From the NCBI RefSeq assembly GCF_029525575.1, contig NZ_JAPDIA010000002.1, positions 310,001 to 374,000 of the forward strand: a DNA stretch of 64,000 nt, written 5' to 3'. The translations under genes were made by a program, and so were the position numbers. The notes under the pieces were generated by a model. It saw nothing but the letters and a program-made list of their open reading frames with translations, did not search any database and was not told the DNA's origin. Origin of the DNA: Cohnella rhizosphaerae (lineage in GTDB: Bacteria; Bacillota; Bacilli; Paenibacillales; Paenibacillaceae). This document shows, in pieces, positions 8,972-18,660 of the stretch (its first letter is position 1; each line of letters begins with the position of its first letter).

Positions 8972-9001
8972 TTTACATTTATTTTATATATAGTAGATAT
9001 A
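8972..9001 (+). promoter_or_regulatory. Possible promoter of the AraC regulator gene
   Basis: TTTACA (8972-8977) and GATATA (8996-9001), spacing 18, lie in a very AT-rich stretch 46 bases before the start codon. Confidence 0.35.
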
Positions 9002-9047
9002 AACAGGCAAAAGTCTATGATTCGAAGCTTTCGGAGGGAGGGAGCGC

Positions 9048-11244
9048 ATGAGCAAAACATGGCTCCGAAGGATGATGTGGTCGCATATTCCGCTCTTTCT
9101 GATCGTTTTTTCTTTTTTGATTTTTATATTCCTTCAGGCGATCGTCGAACAGAACCGACAGAACGCGAAGGCTTCCAGCCAGGCGTTCACCGCCCAGCTG
9201 CTGCAATCCGTCCATGTATCGTTGAAAACCGTCGATCACCTCGTCATCCGGGAAGCTGCTGAACAACAAGCTGCTGTCCGACTATTTCGAGGAAGCCGAT
9301 TCCCGCCATATTTATTTGAATTACGAAGTGCTCGAGCGGCTTAACGAACTGAAGCAGGAAGTGCCGTTGATCGATTCTTTTTATTTGTACAGGTACGGCG
9401 ACGGCACGATCCTCTCCGGCAATTTACGCAAACCGATCGACGCCTTCGACGATCGGGCGTTTGCGAAGTCTTTCTCCGGCCTCAGAATCGGGACGCATTG
9501 GAGCGATGTCCGGGATTATCGGGAGCTTGCGTCCCGCAGCGCCAAGCGCGTCATCAGCGTCGTCCACGAAGTTCCGGTCAATTCCGGCTCGCAAGGCATC
9601 CTTGTGATCAACATCGACGTTTCCGCCATTCAGGCAAACGTGTCCCTGTTATACGACGAATCCACCACCTTCGTAAACATTTTCAGCCGGAACGGGCAGC
9701 CGATCTACGGCGACAATCTCGAACCGAACCGCAAAGTCATGACCCGACTCACGTCGGATTACACCGGCTGGACGGTAGAGAGCGGCATGAAAAGCGGACT
9801 GCTGGCCAGTTCTACGTCTGCGTTCTCCAGCGTCTGGTTCGGCGTCGGCGTCCTCGTGTTTGCCGTCGGACTGCTCCTCACCGTCTACGTGGCGCGGGCG
9901 AACTACAAGCCGCTCGAACAGCTGGTCGTCAAGCTGCATCATTCGCTGCTGGACGGGAACGGCTCGGCCGGCAGCGTGGCGGCGAACGAATTTGCCTTTA
10001 TTGAATCCGCTGTCAACAATTTTGTCGCGCAGTCGAAGCTTGCCGAGCGAGAATTCAGCGAAGCGGCCGTGCTGAAGCGCAAGCATGCTTTTAACGTGCT
10101 GATCTACGGCGATTACGAGAGAGGGGATTTGTCCGAAACGCCATTTGAAGGTCTGGAAATGCCGGCTTTCCATACGTTAAAGGCGCTCGTGATCGAGGTG
10201 GACAATGCGGAACAGGCATTTTTTACGTTCGGCAAACGGGACCGCTCGCTGTTCAAGTTCGTCGTCAGCAGCGTCGTCAACGAAATGCTGCAGCAGCCGG
10301 GCACGGTCGCATGGCTGGAATGGACGTCTCCGATCCAGCTATCCGTCGTTTTATTTCAAAATGAGGCAAGCGAACTGTCGCCCGTCTATGATTCGATCGT
10401 CGACTGGGTCGCCAGAAATCTCAAGTTCACCGTCACCGTCGGCGTCGGCCGCACGACAGGCTCGCTCGAAGACGTACGCTCCTCCTATGAAGAGGCCTGC
10501 TCGCTCCTGCATTTCAAGGCCGTGCTTGGCACGAACCGGGTGATCCGTTACTCGGACGCCGAGCATCAGCGGCAAAAAAGCGAGCATGAGCACCTTCGCA
10601 CGATTCACGAGATTTCGACCGCTTTTCGGCTCGGCGAAGAAAAATGGCGCGATCTGTTCGGACAGTTTTTCAGCGATATTCGTTTGGACAAGCCCGCAAA
10701 AGCGGTGATCGTCAAGCTGATCCACTACATGTTCGCCAATCTGGAGCTTCACCATTCGAGCGGGTCCAAAGAGGAATACCGGATCGTCCGGCAGGCGCTG
10801 GAAGAGATGCGCGTCCGGATGGAGTCGTTCGATACGCTGGAAGAGCTGAGCATGGCGCTTTACGATACGCTTGACCATAGCTTCAGGGGGCTGCAGGATA
10901 TGCGTTCGCCGCGCGCTCATTATCCTATTTTGCAGGACATCAAGGATTGCATCGAGAAGGAGTACGCCAATCCGGACCTGTCGCTCGATTATCTGAGCGA
11001 TAAATTCGACGTCGGCTCCAAATACCTGAGCAGATTGTTCAAAGAAACGTTCGGCGAAAACTTTCTCGATTTTCTGGCATCCGTGAGGATCGGCAAAGCC
11101 AAGGAGCTGCTCGCCCGCACCGACGATTCCGTTCAGGAAGTCGGAGAGCGGGTGGGGTACCCGAACTCCGCGACCTTTCGCCGCGTGTTCCGCAAGACGG
11201 AGGGATTGCCGCCGCACGATTATCGCAGTCGAATGCGGGAGTGA
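9048..11244 (+). CDS. Membrane-anchored AraC-family one-component regulator (one frameshift)
   Basis: The ATG at 9048 follows GGAGGGAGGGAG. An N-terminal membrane segment (IPLFLIVFSFLIFIFLQAIV) and a second one near residue 270 (VGVLVFAVGLLLTVYVA) enclose an extracellular sensing region of about 230 residues. A cytoplasmic linker leads to a C-terminal AraC double helix-turn-helix (LSLDYLSDKFDVGSKYLSRL, then VGERVGYPNSATFRRVF). A surplus G near 9253 breaks the frame; corrected length is about 730 residues. It has no kinase or receiver domain, so it should sense a sugar outside and bind DNA inside by itself. It probably controls the importer and fucosidase genes that follow; the next gene begins 47 bases later. 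Confidence 0.8.
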
Positions 11245-11291
11245 GCGCGTCTGCCGGCCGATGCGTCGCGAGTCCAGCCAGGAGGTGGAAG

Positions 11292-12974
11292 ATGAACAGA
11301 GGTCGAACGATCGTATTCGCCGCGATCGCTGCGGTCATCGTCGCGTTGATCGGCATCGCGGCATGGAGATGGGGAGCCTGGGGACTGCCTGACGGCCAAT
11401 CCCTCAATCGCGGCGCGGAGCCGGTCATTCGCGAGCCGGGCGAATTCCCGATCGCGGATCGAAGGGTAGAGCTTGAAGTATTGGTCGGGTCCGATCTCGC
11501 AACAGAGGAATTGGATACGAATCAGTTCACTGAATATATCGAGCAAAAGCTCGGCATCGAACTCAAGTTCGTCATCGCCAAGCCGGGCGAGCTGGACGAG
11601 ACGGAAGACCTGTTGTTCGCGAGCGGGGACTATCCGCCGATCATTCTCGGCGGCAGTCTGACGACGGACGAGCAGGTGCGATACGGGCAGCGGGGCATCC
11701 TTCTTCCGTTGAACGGCTTGATCGACCGGTACGGCGACCGATTGAAGGATATTTTCAGCTCCAATCCGGCCGTCAGGCAGTCGATCGCCGCGCCCGACGG
11801 CAATATTTACGCCCTGCCGTCCGTCAATGAATGCTTCCATTGCTGGTACGCGCAGAAGCTGTGGATCAATCGAACGTGGCTGGACAAGCTTGGCCTGAAA
11901 ATGCCCGCGACGACGGAGGCGCTTTACGAGGTGCTGCGCGCTTTTAAAACGAAGGATCCGAACGGGAACGGCCTCCAGGACGAAATTCCGCTCAGCGGCG
12001 CCATGAACAGCTGGCATACGGGAATTACGGGTTTTCTGATGAGCCCTTTTATTTATAATACGGACACGGATTACTTCTACATCGAGAACGGCCGCGTCGG
12101 AATGGCAGCCGTCCAGCCGCAATGGCGGGAAGGGCTCGAATATATGAGAAAGCTGTTCCGCGAAGGCTTGATCGACCCCGACGTGTTCACCCAATCGCTC
12201 GACGGGCTCATGGAGACGGCGTCACGCCAGGAAAACGTGCTCGGCGCGGTTACCTCCGGACATATTCGGATGGTGTTCGACGGCAACGCCGGCAGCAGGG
12301 ACGGCGAGTACGAGGCGGTTCCGCCTTTGATCGGCCCATCCGGCTATGCGGCGGCAGGCTTCTTCGGTTCCTACGACCGCGCGGCCTTTGCCGTCACCGA
12401 CAAAGCGACGGCTGCCGAAGCGGCTGCCGCCATACGTCTGGCCGACTTCCTGATGACCGAAGAGGCGACGATCCGCAACGAGTGGGGACCTGAGAATAAG
12501 TGGTGGCGAAAAGGAGAGCCCGGCGAGTACGACGAGCACGGGAAACCCGCCAAATATTGGCTCGATCCCGAATTTTCCAAGTCGTCCACCCAAAACGCCA
12601 TCTGGGCCCAGATGGGCGTACTGTATCGGGATCGAAATCTCAGAGAGTCCTGGGCCGTGTCCGAGGATCCCGATTCGTTCATCGGCTATGAGCATCGGCT
12701 TTACGTGGAGACGCTGCAAAAGTATGCGGACAAGCAACCGCGCGAGGTGTACCCGTCCTATATTTTTATGGATACGGCCGCAGCCGAGGAAGCCGCCCGA
12801 TTAAAAGCGCCGATCAACGATTATATCCGAAGAAATCTGGTTCAGTTTATTACGGGCGTGAAGGATACGGCCGCCGACTGGGAAGATTACGTGAACGGTC
12901 TGAAGCAGTTGAAGCTCGACCGGTACGTCGAGATTCACCAGCACGCATACGACATTTACAAACAACAACAATGA
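11292..12974 (+). CDS. Solute-binding protein anchored by an N-terminal membrane helix
   Basis: Family-1 extracellular sugar-binding protein, 560 residues, intact. Start chosen at ATG 11292, six bases after GGAGGTGG. The N terminus is a hydrophobic helix (IVFAAIAAVIVALIGIAAW) but lacks the lipobox Cys found in the other binding proteins here, so the mature protein probably stays attached by the helix. It is a clear paralogue of the protein at 15225; both contain CFHCWYAQK, WLDKLGL and DPNGNG. A strong terminator follows, setting it apart from the permeases and linking it to the AraC membrane sensor; it could present ligand to that sensor (inference). Confidence 0.8.
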   Translation: MNRGRTIVFAAIAAVIVALIGIAAWRWGAWGLPDGQSLNRGAEPVIREPGEFPIADRRVELEVLVGSDLATEELDTNQFTEYIEQKLGIELKFVIAKPGELDETEDLLFASGDYPPIILGGSLTTDEQVRYGQRGILLPLNGLIDRYGDRLKDIFSSNPAVRQSIAAPDGNIYALPSVNECFHCWYAQKLWINRTWLDKLGLKMPATTEALYEVLRAFKTKDPNGNGLQDEIPLSGAMNSWHTGITGFLMSPFIYNTDTDYFYIENGRVGMAAVQPQWREGLEYMRKLFREGLIDPDVFTQSLDGLMETASRQENVLGAVTSGHIRMVFDGNAGSRDGEYEAVPPLIGPSGYAAAGFFGSYDRAAFAVTDKATAAEAAAAIRLADFLMTEEATIRNEWGPENKWWRKGEPGEYDEHGKPAKYWLDPEFSKSSTQNAIWAQMGVLYRDRNLRESWAVSEDPDSFIGYEHRLYVETLQKYADKQPREVYPSYIFMDTAAAEEAARLKAPINDYIRRNLVQFITGVKDTAADWEDYVNGLKQLKLDRYVEIHQHAYDIYKQQQ

Positions 12975-12975
12975 A

Positions 12976-13017
12976 AAGCCTTGATCCGGAAATGCCTTCC
13001 GGTCAGGGCTTTTTTTT
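12976..13017 (+). terminator. Rho-independent terminator
   Basis: AAGCCTTGATCCGGAA pairs with TTCCGGTCAGGGCTT around ATGCC, followed by T8. It sits between the solute-binding protein gene and the permease genes. Confidence 0.85.
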
Positions 13018-13207
13018 CCTGCCGAATCGAATATTGATCGGTCCGCGAAAGATGAGCGACGGCCAAAACGCACCGTTATGAAAGCGCTTGTAGAATGATG
13101 TCCGTCCGTAGATTTCTGTTCGTTGACGGTCCCGGCCGGCGTTCGATATGGTTAGGCCATTCAAAGCCAGGCGAATACGTGCTTCGGGAAAGGGCGTGAA
13201 CGGGCAG

Positions 13208-14189
13208 ATGAAAAATACCGGCGTTATGGGCGTACGCGGCAATACCATACGCAGAGGTCGCAAGACAAGCGGAGGGCTCGCTGCCGGACGCATGTGGAGG
13301 GGGATCAAACGGCACTGGCAGCTATACCTGCTCGTGGCGGCTCCGATGGCCTACATCGTCATCTTTAAGTACATTCCGATGTACGGCGCCCAGATCGCGT
13401 TTCGGGATTACAGCGTCGTGAAGGGATTTACGGGAAGCGAGTTCGTCGGGCTCAAGCACTTCCGGGCTTTTTTTCCAGTCGCCGAACTTTTGGCTGCTAA
13501 TCAAGAATACGCTGGGGATCAGCTTGTACTCGCTTGTCGTCGGATTTCCCGCCCCGATCGTGCTCGCGCTCGCCCTTAACGAGATCAGGCGGGCGAAGTT
13601 CAAGAAGACCGTTCAGATGGTGACGTTCGCTCCGTTTTTCATCTCGACCGTCGTCATGGTTTCCATGATTATGATTTTCCTCTCCCCGCGTCTGGGCTTC
13701 GTGGATCACATTGTACAAGGCCTTGGCTTCGAATCGATTAATTTCATGGGCTCGCCGGGATATTTCAAGAGCATCTTCGTATGGTCGAACGTCTGGCAGG
13801 GGATCGGCTACGGCGCGGTGATCTACCTGGCTGCCTTGGCCGGCATTAATCCCGAGCTGTACGAGGCGGCTAAAGTGGACGGCGCGTCAAGGCTTCAGAA
13901 GATGCGGCACGTCGATATTCCGGGCATTGCGCCCGCGGCCATCATCCTGCTGATCCTCAGCGTCGGACAAATCATGAACGTCGGCTTCGAGAAAGTATAC
14001 CTGATGCAAAATCCGCTTAATGTGAGCACTTCGGAGGTCATATCGACTTATGTGTACAAGATCGGTCTGCTCGGCGCGAATTTCAGCTTTTCTTCCGCGG
14101 TCGATCTGTTCAATTCCCTGATCAATCTGGTCTTGCTGATAAGCGTCAATGCCGTTGCCAAGCGAATCTCGGACAACAGTCTGTGGTAA
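13208..14189 (+). CDS. Sugar ABC permease, LplB/YtcP type (one frameshift)
   Basis: First membrane subunit of a CUT1 importer. Segments such as LYLLVAAPMAYIVIFKYIPM are followed by further membrane spans and the ATPase-docking EAA loop (YEAAKVDGASRLQKMRHVDI). A surplus T in the T7 run near 13473 breaks the frame; corrected, FRAFFQSPNFWLL continues to NTLGISLYSLVV. Start uncertain: ATG 13208 is preferred over 13148, which has no ribosome site. About 326 residues. The partner permease begins 15 bases downstream. Confidence 0.8.
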
Positions 14190-14203
14190 AGGGGGGGACG
14201 TAC

Positions 14204-15103
14204 ATGAACCGGGCAACCGCGATCCGCGAATCGGTCGGCGACAGGGTTTTCCTGGCGCTAATTTATCTCTTTCTCTGCTGCGTGCTCGTCGCCGTCCTCT
14301 ATCCGCTCCTTTATATTGTCAGCTCTTCGTTCAGCTCGGCACAGGCGGTCGTCAGCGGGAAGGTGTGGCTGTGGCCGGTCGACTTCAGTCTGATGGGCTA
14401 CAAAGTCATTTTCTCCAATCCGGCGATTTTGACCGGCTATATGAACTCCATTATTTATACCTTGCTTGGCGTGTCCATCAATGTCGTCATGACCGTGGCG
14501 ATCGCCTATCCCTTGTCCAGATCGACGTTTGTCGGTCGCAACCTCATCATGATGCTGCTCGTGTTCACGATTTTGTTCAGCGGCGGACTGATCCCGACGT
14601 ATCTCACGGTCAAGGCGGTCGGCATTCTGGATACAAGATGGGCGATGGTATTGCCCGGCGCGCTGTCGGTCTTTCAGGTTATCGTGGCGCGCACCTTTTT
14701 CCAGTCGACCATTCCGAAGGAGCTCGGCGAAGCGGCGGAGCTGGACGGATGCTCGGATATCGGATTTTTGTGGCGGGTCGTCCTGCCGCTCTCGAAGGCG
14801 ATCATCGCCGTCCTGATCCTGTTCTATGCGGTGGGCATCTGGAACGCTTACTTCGACGCGCTCATTTATCTCAAGTCGCCGGGGCTGTATCCGCTGCAGA
14901 TCATTTTGCGGAATATTTTGATTCTCAACACGATAGACGCGACGGCCCTCGTCGATGCGAATCAGATGGCGGCAAGGCAGGGCTTGCGCGATTTGTTGAA
15001 ATATTCGCTGATCGTGGTGGCGACGGTTCCCATTCTTTGCATTTATCCGTTCGTCCAGAAATATTTCGTTCAGGGCATTATGATCGGCTCGGTTAAAGGT
15101 TAG
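14204..15103 (+). CDS. Sugar ABC permease, carbohydrate YtcP/AraQ type
   Basis: Second membrane subunit of the importer, about 299 residues, intact. The ATG at 14204 is preceded by AAAGGGGGGG. Six membrane spans are expected; FTILFSGGLIPTYL and the EAA loop (GEAAELDGCSDIGFLWRVVL) are visible. The C terminus (IMIGSVKG) is typical of this group. It works with the 13208 permease and probably with the lipoprotein at 15225, using a shared ATPase not encoded here. Confidence 0.88.
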   Translation: MNRATAIRESVGDRVFLALIYLFLCCVLVAVLYPLLYIVSSSFSSAQAVVSGKVWLWPVDFSLMGYKVIFSNPAILTGYMNSIIYTLLGVSINVVMTVAIAYPLSRSTFVGRNLIMMLLVFTILFSGGLIPTYLTVKAVGILDTRWAMVLPGALSVFQVIVARTFFQSTIPKELGEAAELDGCSDIGFLWRVVLPLSKAIIAVLILFYAVGIWNAYFDALIYLKSPGLYPLQIILRNILILNTIDATALVDANQMAARQGLRDLLKYSLIVVATVPILCIYPFVQKYFVQGIMIGSVKG

Positions 15104-15224
15104 GCGGTCGACAGACGAAAGGGAGGTGAGGCCGGAAGGAAGCGCGTATGGCAGCGGGCACAGGCATTGCCGGCAAGCGGCGGCGTAACAGGCACGATGG
15201 AAGCTAAAAAAAGGAGGCGTCATC

Positions 15225-16910
15225 TTGCAAAAGAATCGGATTACCGGAACGGCCGTCGTCCTCATCCTCACGCTCGTATTCGCGCTCATCCTGGGCGCAT
15301 GCAGCGGCGGCGACAAAGAGACGGGCAATCAAGGAAACGGCGGCGCAGCCGGCACGGATGGCGATCAGGCGCAGGCAAGCGGAAAGCCGGTGACGCTGGA
15401 CGTGTTCTTGTCCTTGTCCCCGCGCATCGAAGATATCAACAAAAACGCCATTACCCAATATATCGAGAACAAGCTGAACATTAAATTCAAATTCGACGCG
15501 ACGCCCAATGCGAACGCGGCCGACAAGAAAAAGTTGATCATGGCGAGCGGCGATTATCCCTCCGTTTTCCTCTCCGGCGACTTCACGCAGTCCGAACAGA
15601 TCGATTACGGACAGCAGGGCGTGCTGCTGCCGCTCAACGATCTGATCGACCAGTACGGCGACGAGATCAAGAAGGCGTTCCAGGACGATCCCGATCTCAA
15701 AGCGGCCATCACGGCCCCGGACGGCAATATTTATGCGCTTCCGCACGTGAACGACTGCTTCCATTGCTGGTACGCCCAGAAGGCATGGATCAACAAGACC
15801 TGGCTTGACAAGCTGGGATTGGAAATGCCGAAAACGACCGAAGATTTCTACGACGTGCTGAAGGCGTTCAAGGAGAAGGACCCGAACGGCAACGGCAAAG
15901 CCGACGAAATTCCTTATGCCGGCGCGATCGGCACCTGGCACGGCGTCCCTTCCAATTTTCTGATGAACGCGTTTATTTACGACAACGACGAAGACTTCTT
16001 TACGATGAAGGACGGCAAGGTCGATCTGGCCGCGAACAAGACGGAATGGAGACAGGGCCTCGAATATTTGAACAAGCTGTACGGCGAAGGACTCATCGAC
16101 AAGGAATCGTTCACGCAAAACGGCGATGCGCTTACCCAAGTCGCCAACAAGGAAGGCGACAACGTGCTCGGCGCCATCGCGGGCGGCATTCCAAGCTTGT
16201 ACTTCAGCCTGGCGGCGGATCAGACGCGGCACAAGGACTATGTGTCCATCCCGCCGTTGACCGGTCCGAACGGCGTCGCCTATACGGGATACTACAAGTC
16301 GTACGGCAACGGGCAGTTCGCCATTACGAACAAGGCGTCCAAAGCGCAGCAGATCGCGGCGATCAAGATGGCGGATTATATGTGGTCCGAGGATCACGCG
16401 ATTACGAACGAATACGGCCTGGAAGGGAAGTACTGGGAGAAGGCGCCGGACGGAACCTCGGATGTCCGGGGCAGGCAGGCGAGATATATGCTGAAGCCCG
16501 AATTTTTCGATATGGCTTCCGCCGCGACCAACAACGAGACCTGGGATCAGATGGGCATCACCCGCCGGACGCGCGATATTCGCGAATCGTGGGTCGCTCC
16601 CAAAGATCCGATGAGCCAGGAAGGATACGAGTACCGGCTGTTCCTCGAGACGCAGAACAACTACGAGAACAAGCAGCCGAAAGAAACGTTCCCGCTCAGC
16701 ATCTTCATGGATACGGCGGACGCCAAGGAAGTCAACCAGCTGCGGCCGCAAATCAACGATTATATTCGATCGTACATGGCGCAGTTCATTACCGGATCGA
16801 AGAAGCTCACCGACAACGAGTGGAACGCGTACGTGAAGGGCTTCGACGGCTTGAAGCTGAAGCGCTATCTGGAAATCTACCAGAACGCGTACGACAAGAT
16901 GGCGAAATAG
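15225..16910 (+). CDS. Sugar-binding lipoprotein of the fucosidase-linked importer
   Basis: Extracellular solute-binding protein, 561 residues. Translation starts at TTG 15225, six bases after AAGGAGGCG. The signal peptide VLILTLVFALILGAC ends in a lipobox, so the protein should be lipid-anchored at Cys. The body matches the 11292 paralogue (CFHCWYAQKAWINKTWLDKL; DPNGNGKADEIPYAG). It lies between the permeases and an alpha-L-fucosidase, so its ligand is plausibly a fucosylated oligosaccharide (inference from context). Confidence 0.88.
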   Translation: MQKNRITGTAVVLILTLVFALILGACSGGDKETGNQGNGGAAGTDGDQAQASGKPVTLDVFLSLSPRIEDINKNAITQYIENKLNIKFKFDATPNANAADKKKLIMASGDYPSVFLSGDFTQSEQIDYGQQGVLLPLNDLIDQYGDEIKKAFQDDPDLKAAITAPDGNIYALPHVNDCFHCWYAQKAWINKTWLDKLGLEMPKTTEDFYDVLKAFKEKDPNGNGKADEIPYAGAIGTWHGVPSNFLMNAFIYDNDEDFFTMKDGKVDLAANKTEWRQGLEYLNKLYGEGLIDKESFTQNGDALTQVANKEGDNVLGAIAGGIPSLYFSLAADQTRHKDYVSIPPLTGPNGVAYTGYYKSYGNGQFAITNKASKAQQIAAIKMADYMWSEDHAITNEYGLEGKYWEKAPDGTSDVRGRQARYMLKPEFFDMASAATNNETWDQMGITRRTRDIRESWVAPKDPMSQEGYEYRLFLETQNNYENKQPKETFPLSIFMDTADAKEVNQLRPQINDYIRSYMAQFITGSKKLTDNEWNAYVKGFDGLKLKRYLEIYQNAYDKMAK

Positions 16911-16955
16911 GCGAAGCAGGCAAAATAAAAGATAAAGGCAAAGCGAGGTTTTGAC

Positions 16956-18446
16956 ATGCTTCAGACACCGATTTCCAAAGGCCCGTTCGAACCGACCTTC
17001 GAATCGCTGAGAACGTTCGCGTGCCCGGATTGGTTCCGGGACGCCAAGCTGGGCATCTGGTCGCACTGGGGCGCGCAGTCCGTCCCGATGTACGGAGACT
17101 GGTACGCGCGCAATATGTACGTGGAGGGCTCCGAGCAGTACCGGTACCATATCAGACATTACGGGCATCCGTCGCAATTCGGGTATAAGGACATCGTGCA
17201 GCTTTGGAAAGCCGATAAGTTCGACCCCGAGGCGCTGATGGACCTGTACGTGGCTGCAGGCGCCAAATACTTCGTCGCGCAAGCCATGCACCACGACAAC
17301 TTTTTCAACTACGGCTCCAAGATCCACCGGTGGAATTCGGTGAACATGGGGCCGAACAAGGATATCGTCGGGCTCTGGAAGCAGGCTGCGGTCAAGAGGG
17401 GGCTGCCCTTCGGCCTGACCGAGCATCTGGGCGCCACGTTCGGCTGGTTCCATTGGAACAAAGGCCGGGATCGGGAAGGTCCGTTTAAAGGCGTTCCGTA
17501 CGACGGCAACGATCCTGCGTACGAGGATCTGTACTTGCCGAACCTCGAGCACCACGATCCGAACAAAAAAATGTACGATCTGGATCCGTGGTATTCGCCG
17601 AACCGTTGGTGGCACCAGCGCTGGTTCGACATCGTCAAGGAAGTGATCGATCTTTATCAGCCGGACCTCCTGTATTCGGACGGCGTGCTGCCGTTCGTCA
17701 ATACGTGGGATAAGCCGGACTTCGATCCCGGCCATCCCGATTATCAGGCGGGATTGCATGCGGTCGCGCATCTGTACAATACGAGCGCCGCGCTGAACGG
17801 CGGCGTGAACAAAGCGGTGTACAATCAGAAGGACCGCAAAAAAGAGATTTACAGCGTCGGCGTCATGGATATCGAGCGCAGCCAGGAGCCCGCGATCAAG
17901 CCGGAGCCGTGGCAGACGGACACTTGCGTCGGCGACTGGTTCTACCATGTCAAGACGGTCTACAAAAAGCCGGGGCATGTCATCGAGATGTTCGTGGACA
18001 TCATCTCCAAAAACGGCAATATGCTGTTGAACATCCCGCAGAAGCCCGACGGCACGATCGACGACGAATGCACGTACATTTTGAAGGAAATGGCAAGCTG
18101 GATCGCGGTGTGCGGGGAAGGGGTATACGGCACCCGCCCGTTCCGAGTGTCGGGCGAGGGCGGCACCCGCGTCGTGATCGATCATTTTAAGGAAGACAAA
18201 GCGGAATGGAGCGCGTCCGATTTCCGATTTACGCAAAAAGGCAGCACGATCTACGCATTCCAGATGCGCGCGCCTGAAGATCGTCTTGCCGTCGTCCGTT
18301 CGATCGGACCGGACGAAAAAGTGAAAAACGTGCGCCTGCTCGGAGTCGGCGAAGTACCGTTCGAGCAATCGTACGGGGTGCTCGTCGTATCGCTGCCGGA
18401 GCGGCTGCCCACGGCGTATCTCAACTGTCTTGCCATCGAGATTTAA
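16956..18446 (+). CDS. GH29 alpha-L-fucosidase
   Basis: Removes alpha-linked L-fucose from glycans by a retaining mechanism. 496 residues, intact, no signal peptide, so cytoplasmic. Family signatures are WFRDAKLGIWSHWG near the N terminus, YFVAQAMHHDNF, and PDLLYSDG with the predicted nucleophile Asp242. A beta-sandwich region with NMLLNIPQKPDGTIDDE precedes the C-terminal domain. It is the last gene of the operon starting with the AraC regulator. The acid/base residue is poorly conserved in this family and I do not assign it. A second, differently built GH29 enzyme is at 45928. Confidence 0.88.
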   Translation: MLQTPISKGPFEPTFESLRTFACPDWFRDAKLGIWSHWGAQSVPMYGDWYARNMYVEGSEQYRYHIRHYGHPSQFGYKDIVQLWKADKFDPEALMDLYVAAGAKYFVAQAMHHDNFFNYGSKIHRWNSVNMGPNKDIVGLWKQAAVKRGLPFGLTEHLGATFGWFHWNKGRDREGPFKGVPYDGNDPAYEDLYLPNLEHHDPNKKMYDLDPWYSPNRWWHQRWFDIVKEVIDLYQPDLLYSDGVLPFVNTWDKPDFDPGHPDYQAGLHAVAHLYNTSAALNGGVNKAVYNQKDRKKEIYSVGVMDIERSQEPAIKPEPWQTDTCVGDWFYHVKTVYKKPGHVIEMFVDIISKNGNMLLNIPQKPDGTIDDECTYILKEMASWIAVCGEGVYGTRPFRVSGEGGTRVVIDHFKEDKAEWSASDFRFTQKGSTIYAFQMRAPEDRLAVVRSIGPDEKVKNVRLLGVGEVPFEQSYGVLVVSLPERLPTAYLNCLAIEI

Positions 18447-18458
18447 TCGTTCGTTGCA

Positions 18459-18488
18459 AAGGAGCTGTTCCTTACGGAACGGCTCCTT
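18459..18488 (+). terminator. Hairpin after the fucosidase gene
   Basis: AAGGAGC-GTTCC pairs with GGAAC-GGCTCCTT around TTAC. The T run is short, so termination may be partial. Confidence 0.5.
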
Positions 18489-18660
18489 CGCCTCGTATCG
18501 CATATAATCCCTTCCTATGGGGGAGATGCTATGGGTATTCGGCGAGCTTCAAAACAGGCGATATTTTCGATAATAGAAAGCTTCATTATTGATATCTTCC
18601 CTAAATGATAGCGGATACAATGGCATTGTCATCATTTTACGCTAAAGGGAGAGGTCAAAA

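Noticed and set aside
15204..18503. 1099-codon open frame on the minus strand
   Set aside because: It is antisense to the lipoprotein and GH29 genes, whose motifs are unmistakable; it reflects GC-rich codon usage.
18587..18615. Promoter TTGATA..TACAAT for the 18661 operon
   Set aside because: The spacing is about 21 bases, too long for a standard promoter, and no better -35 box was seen.
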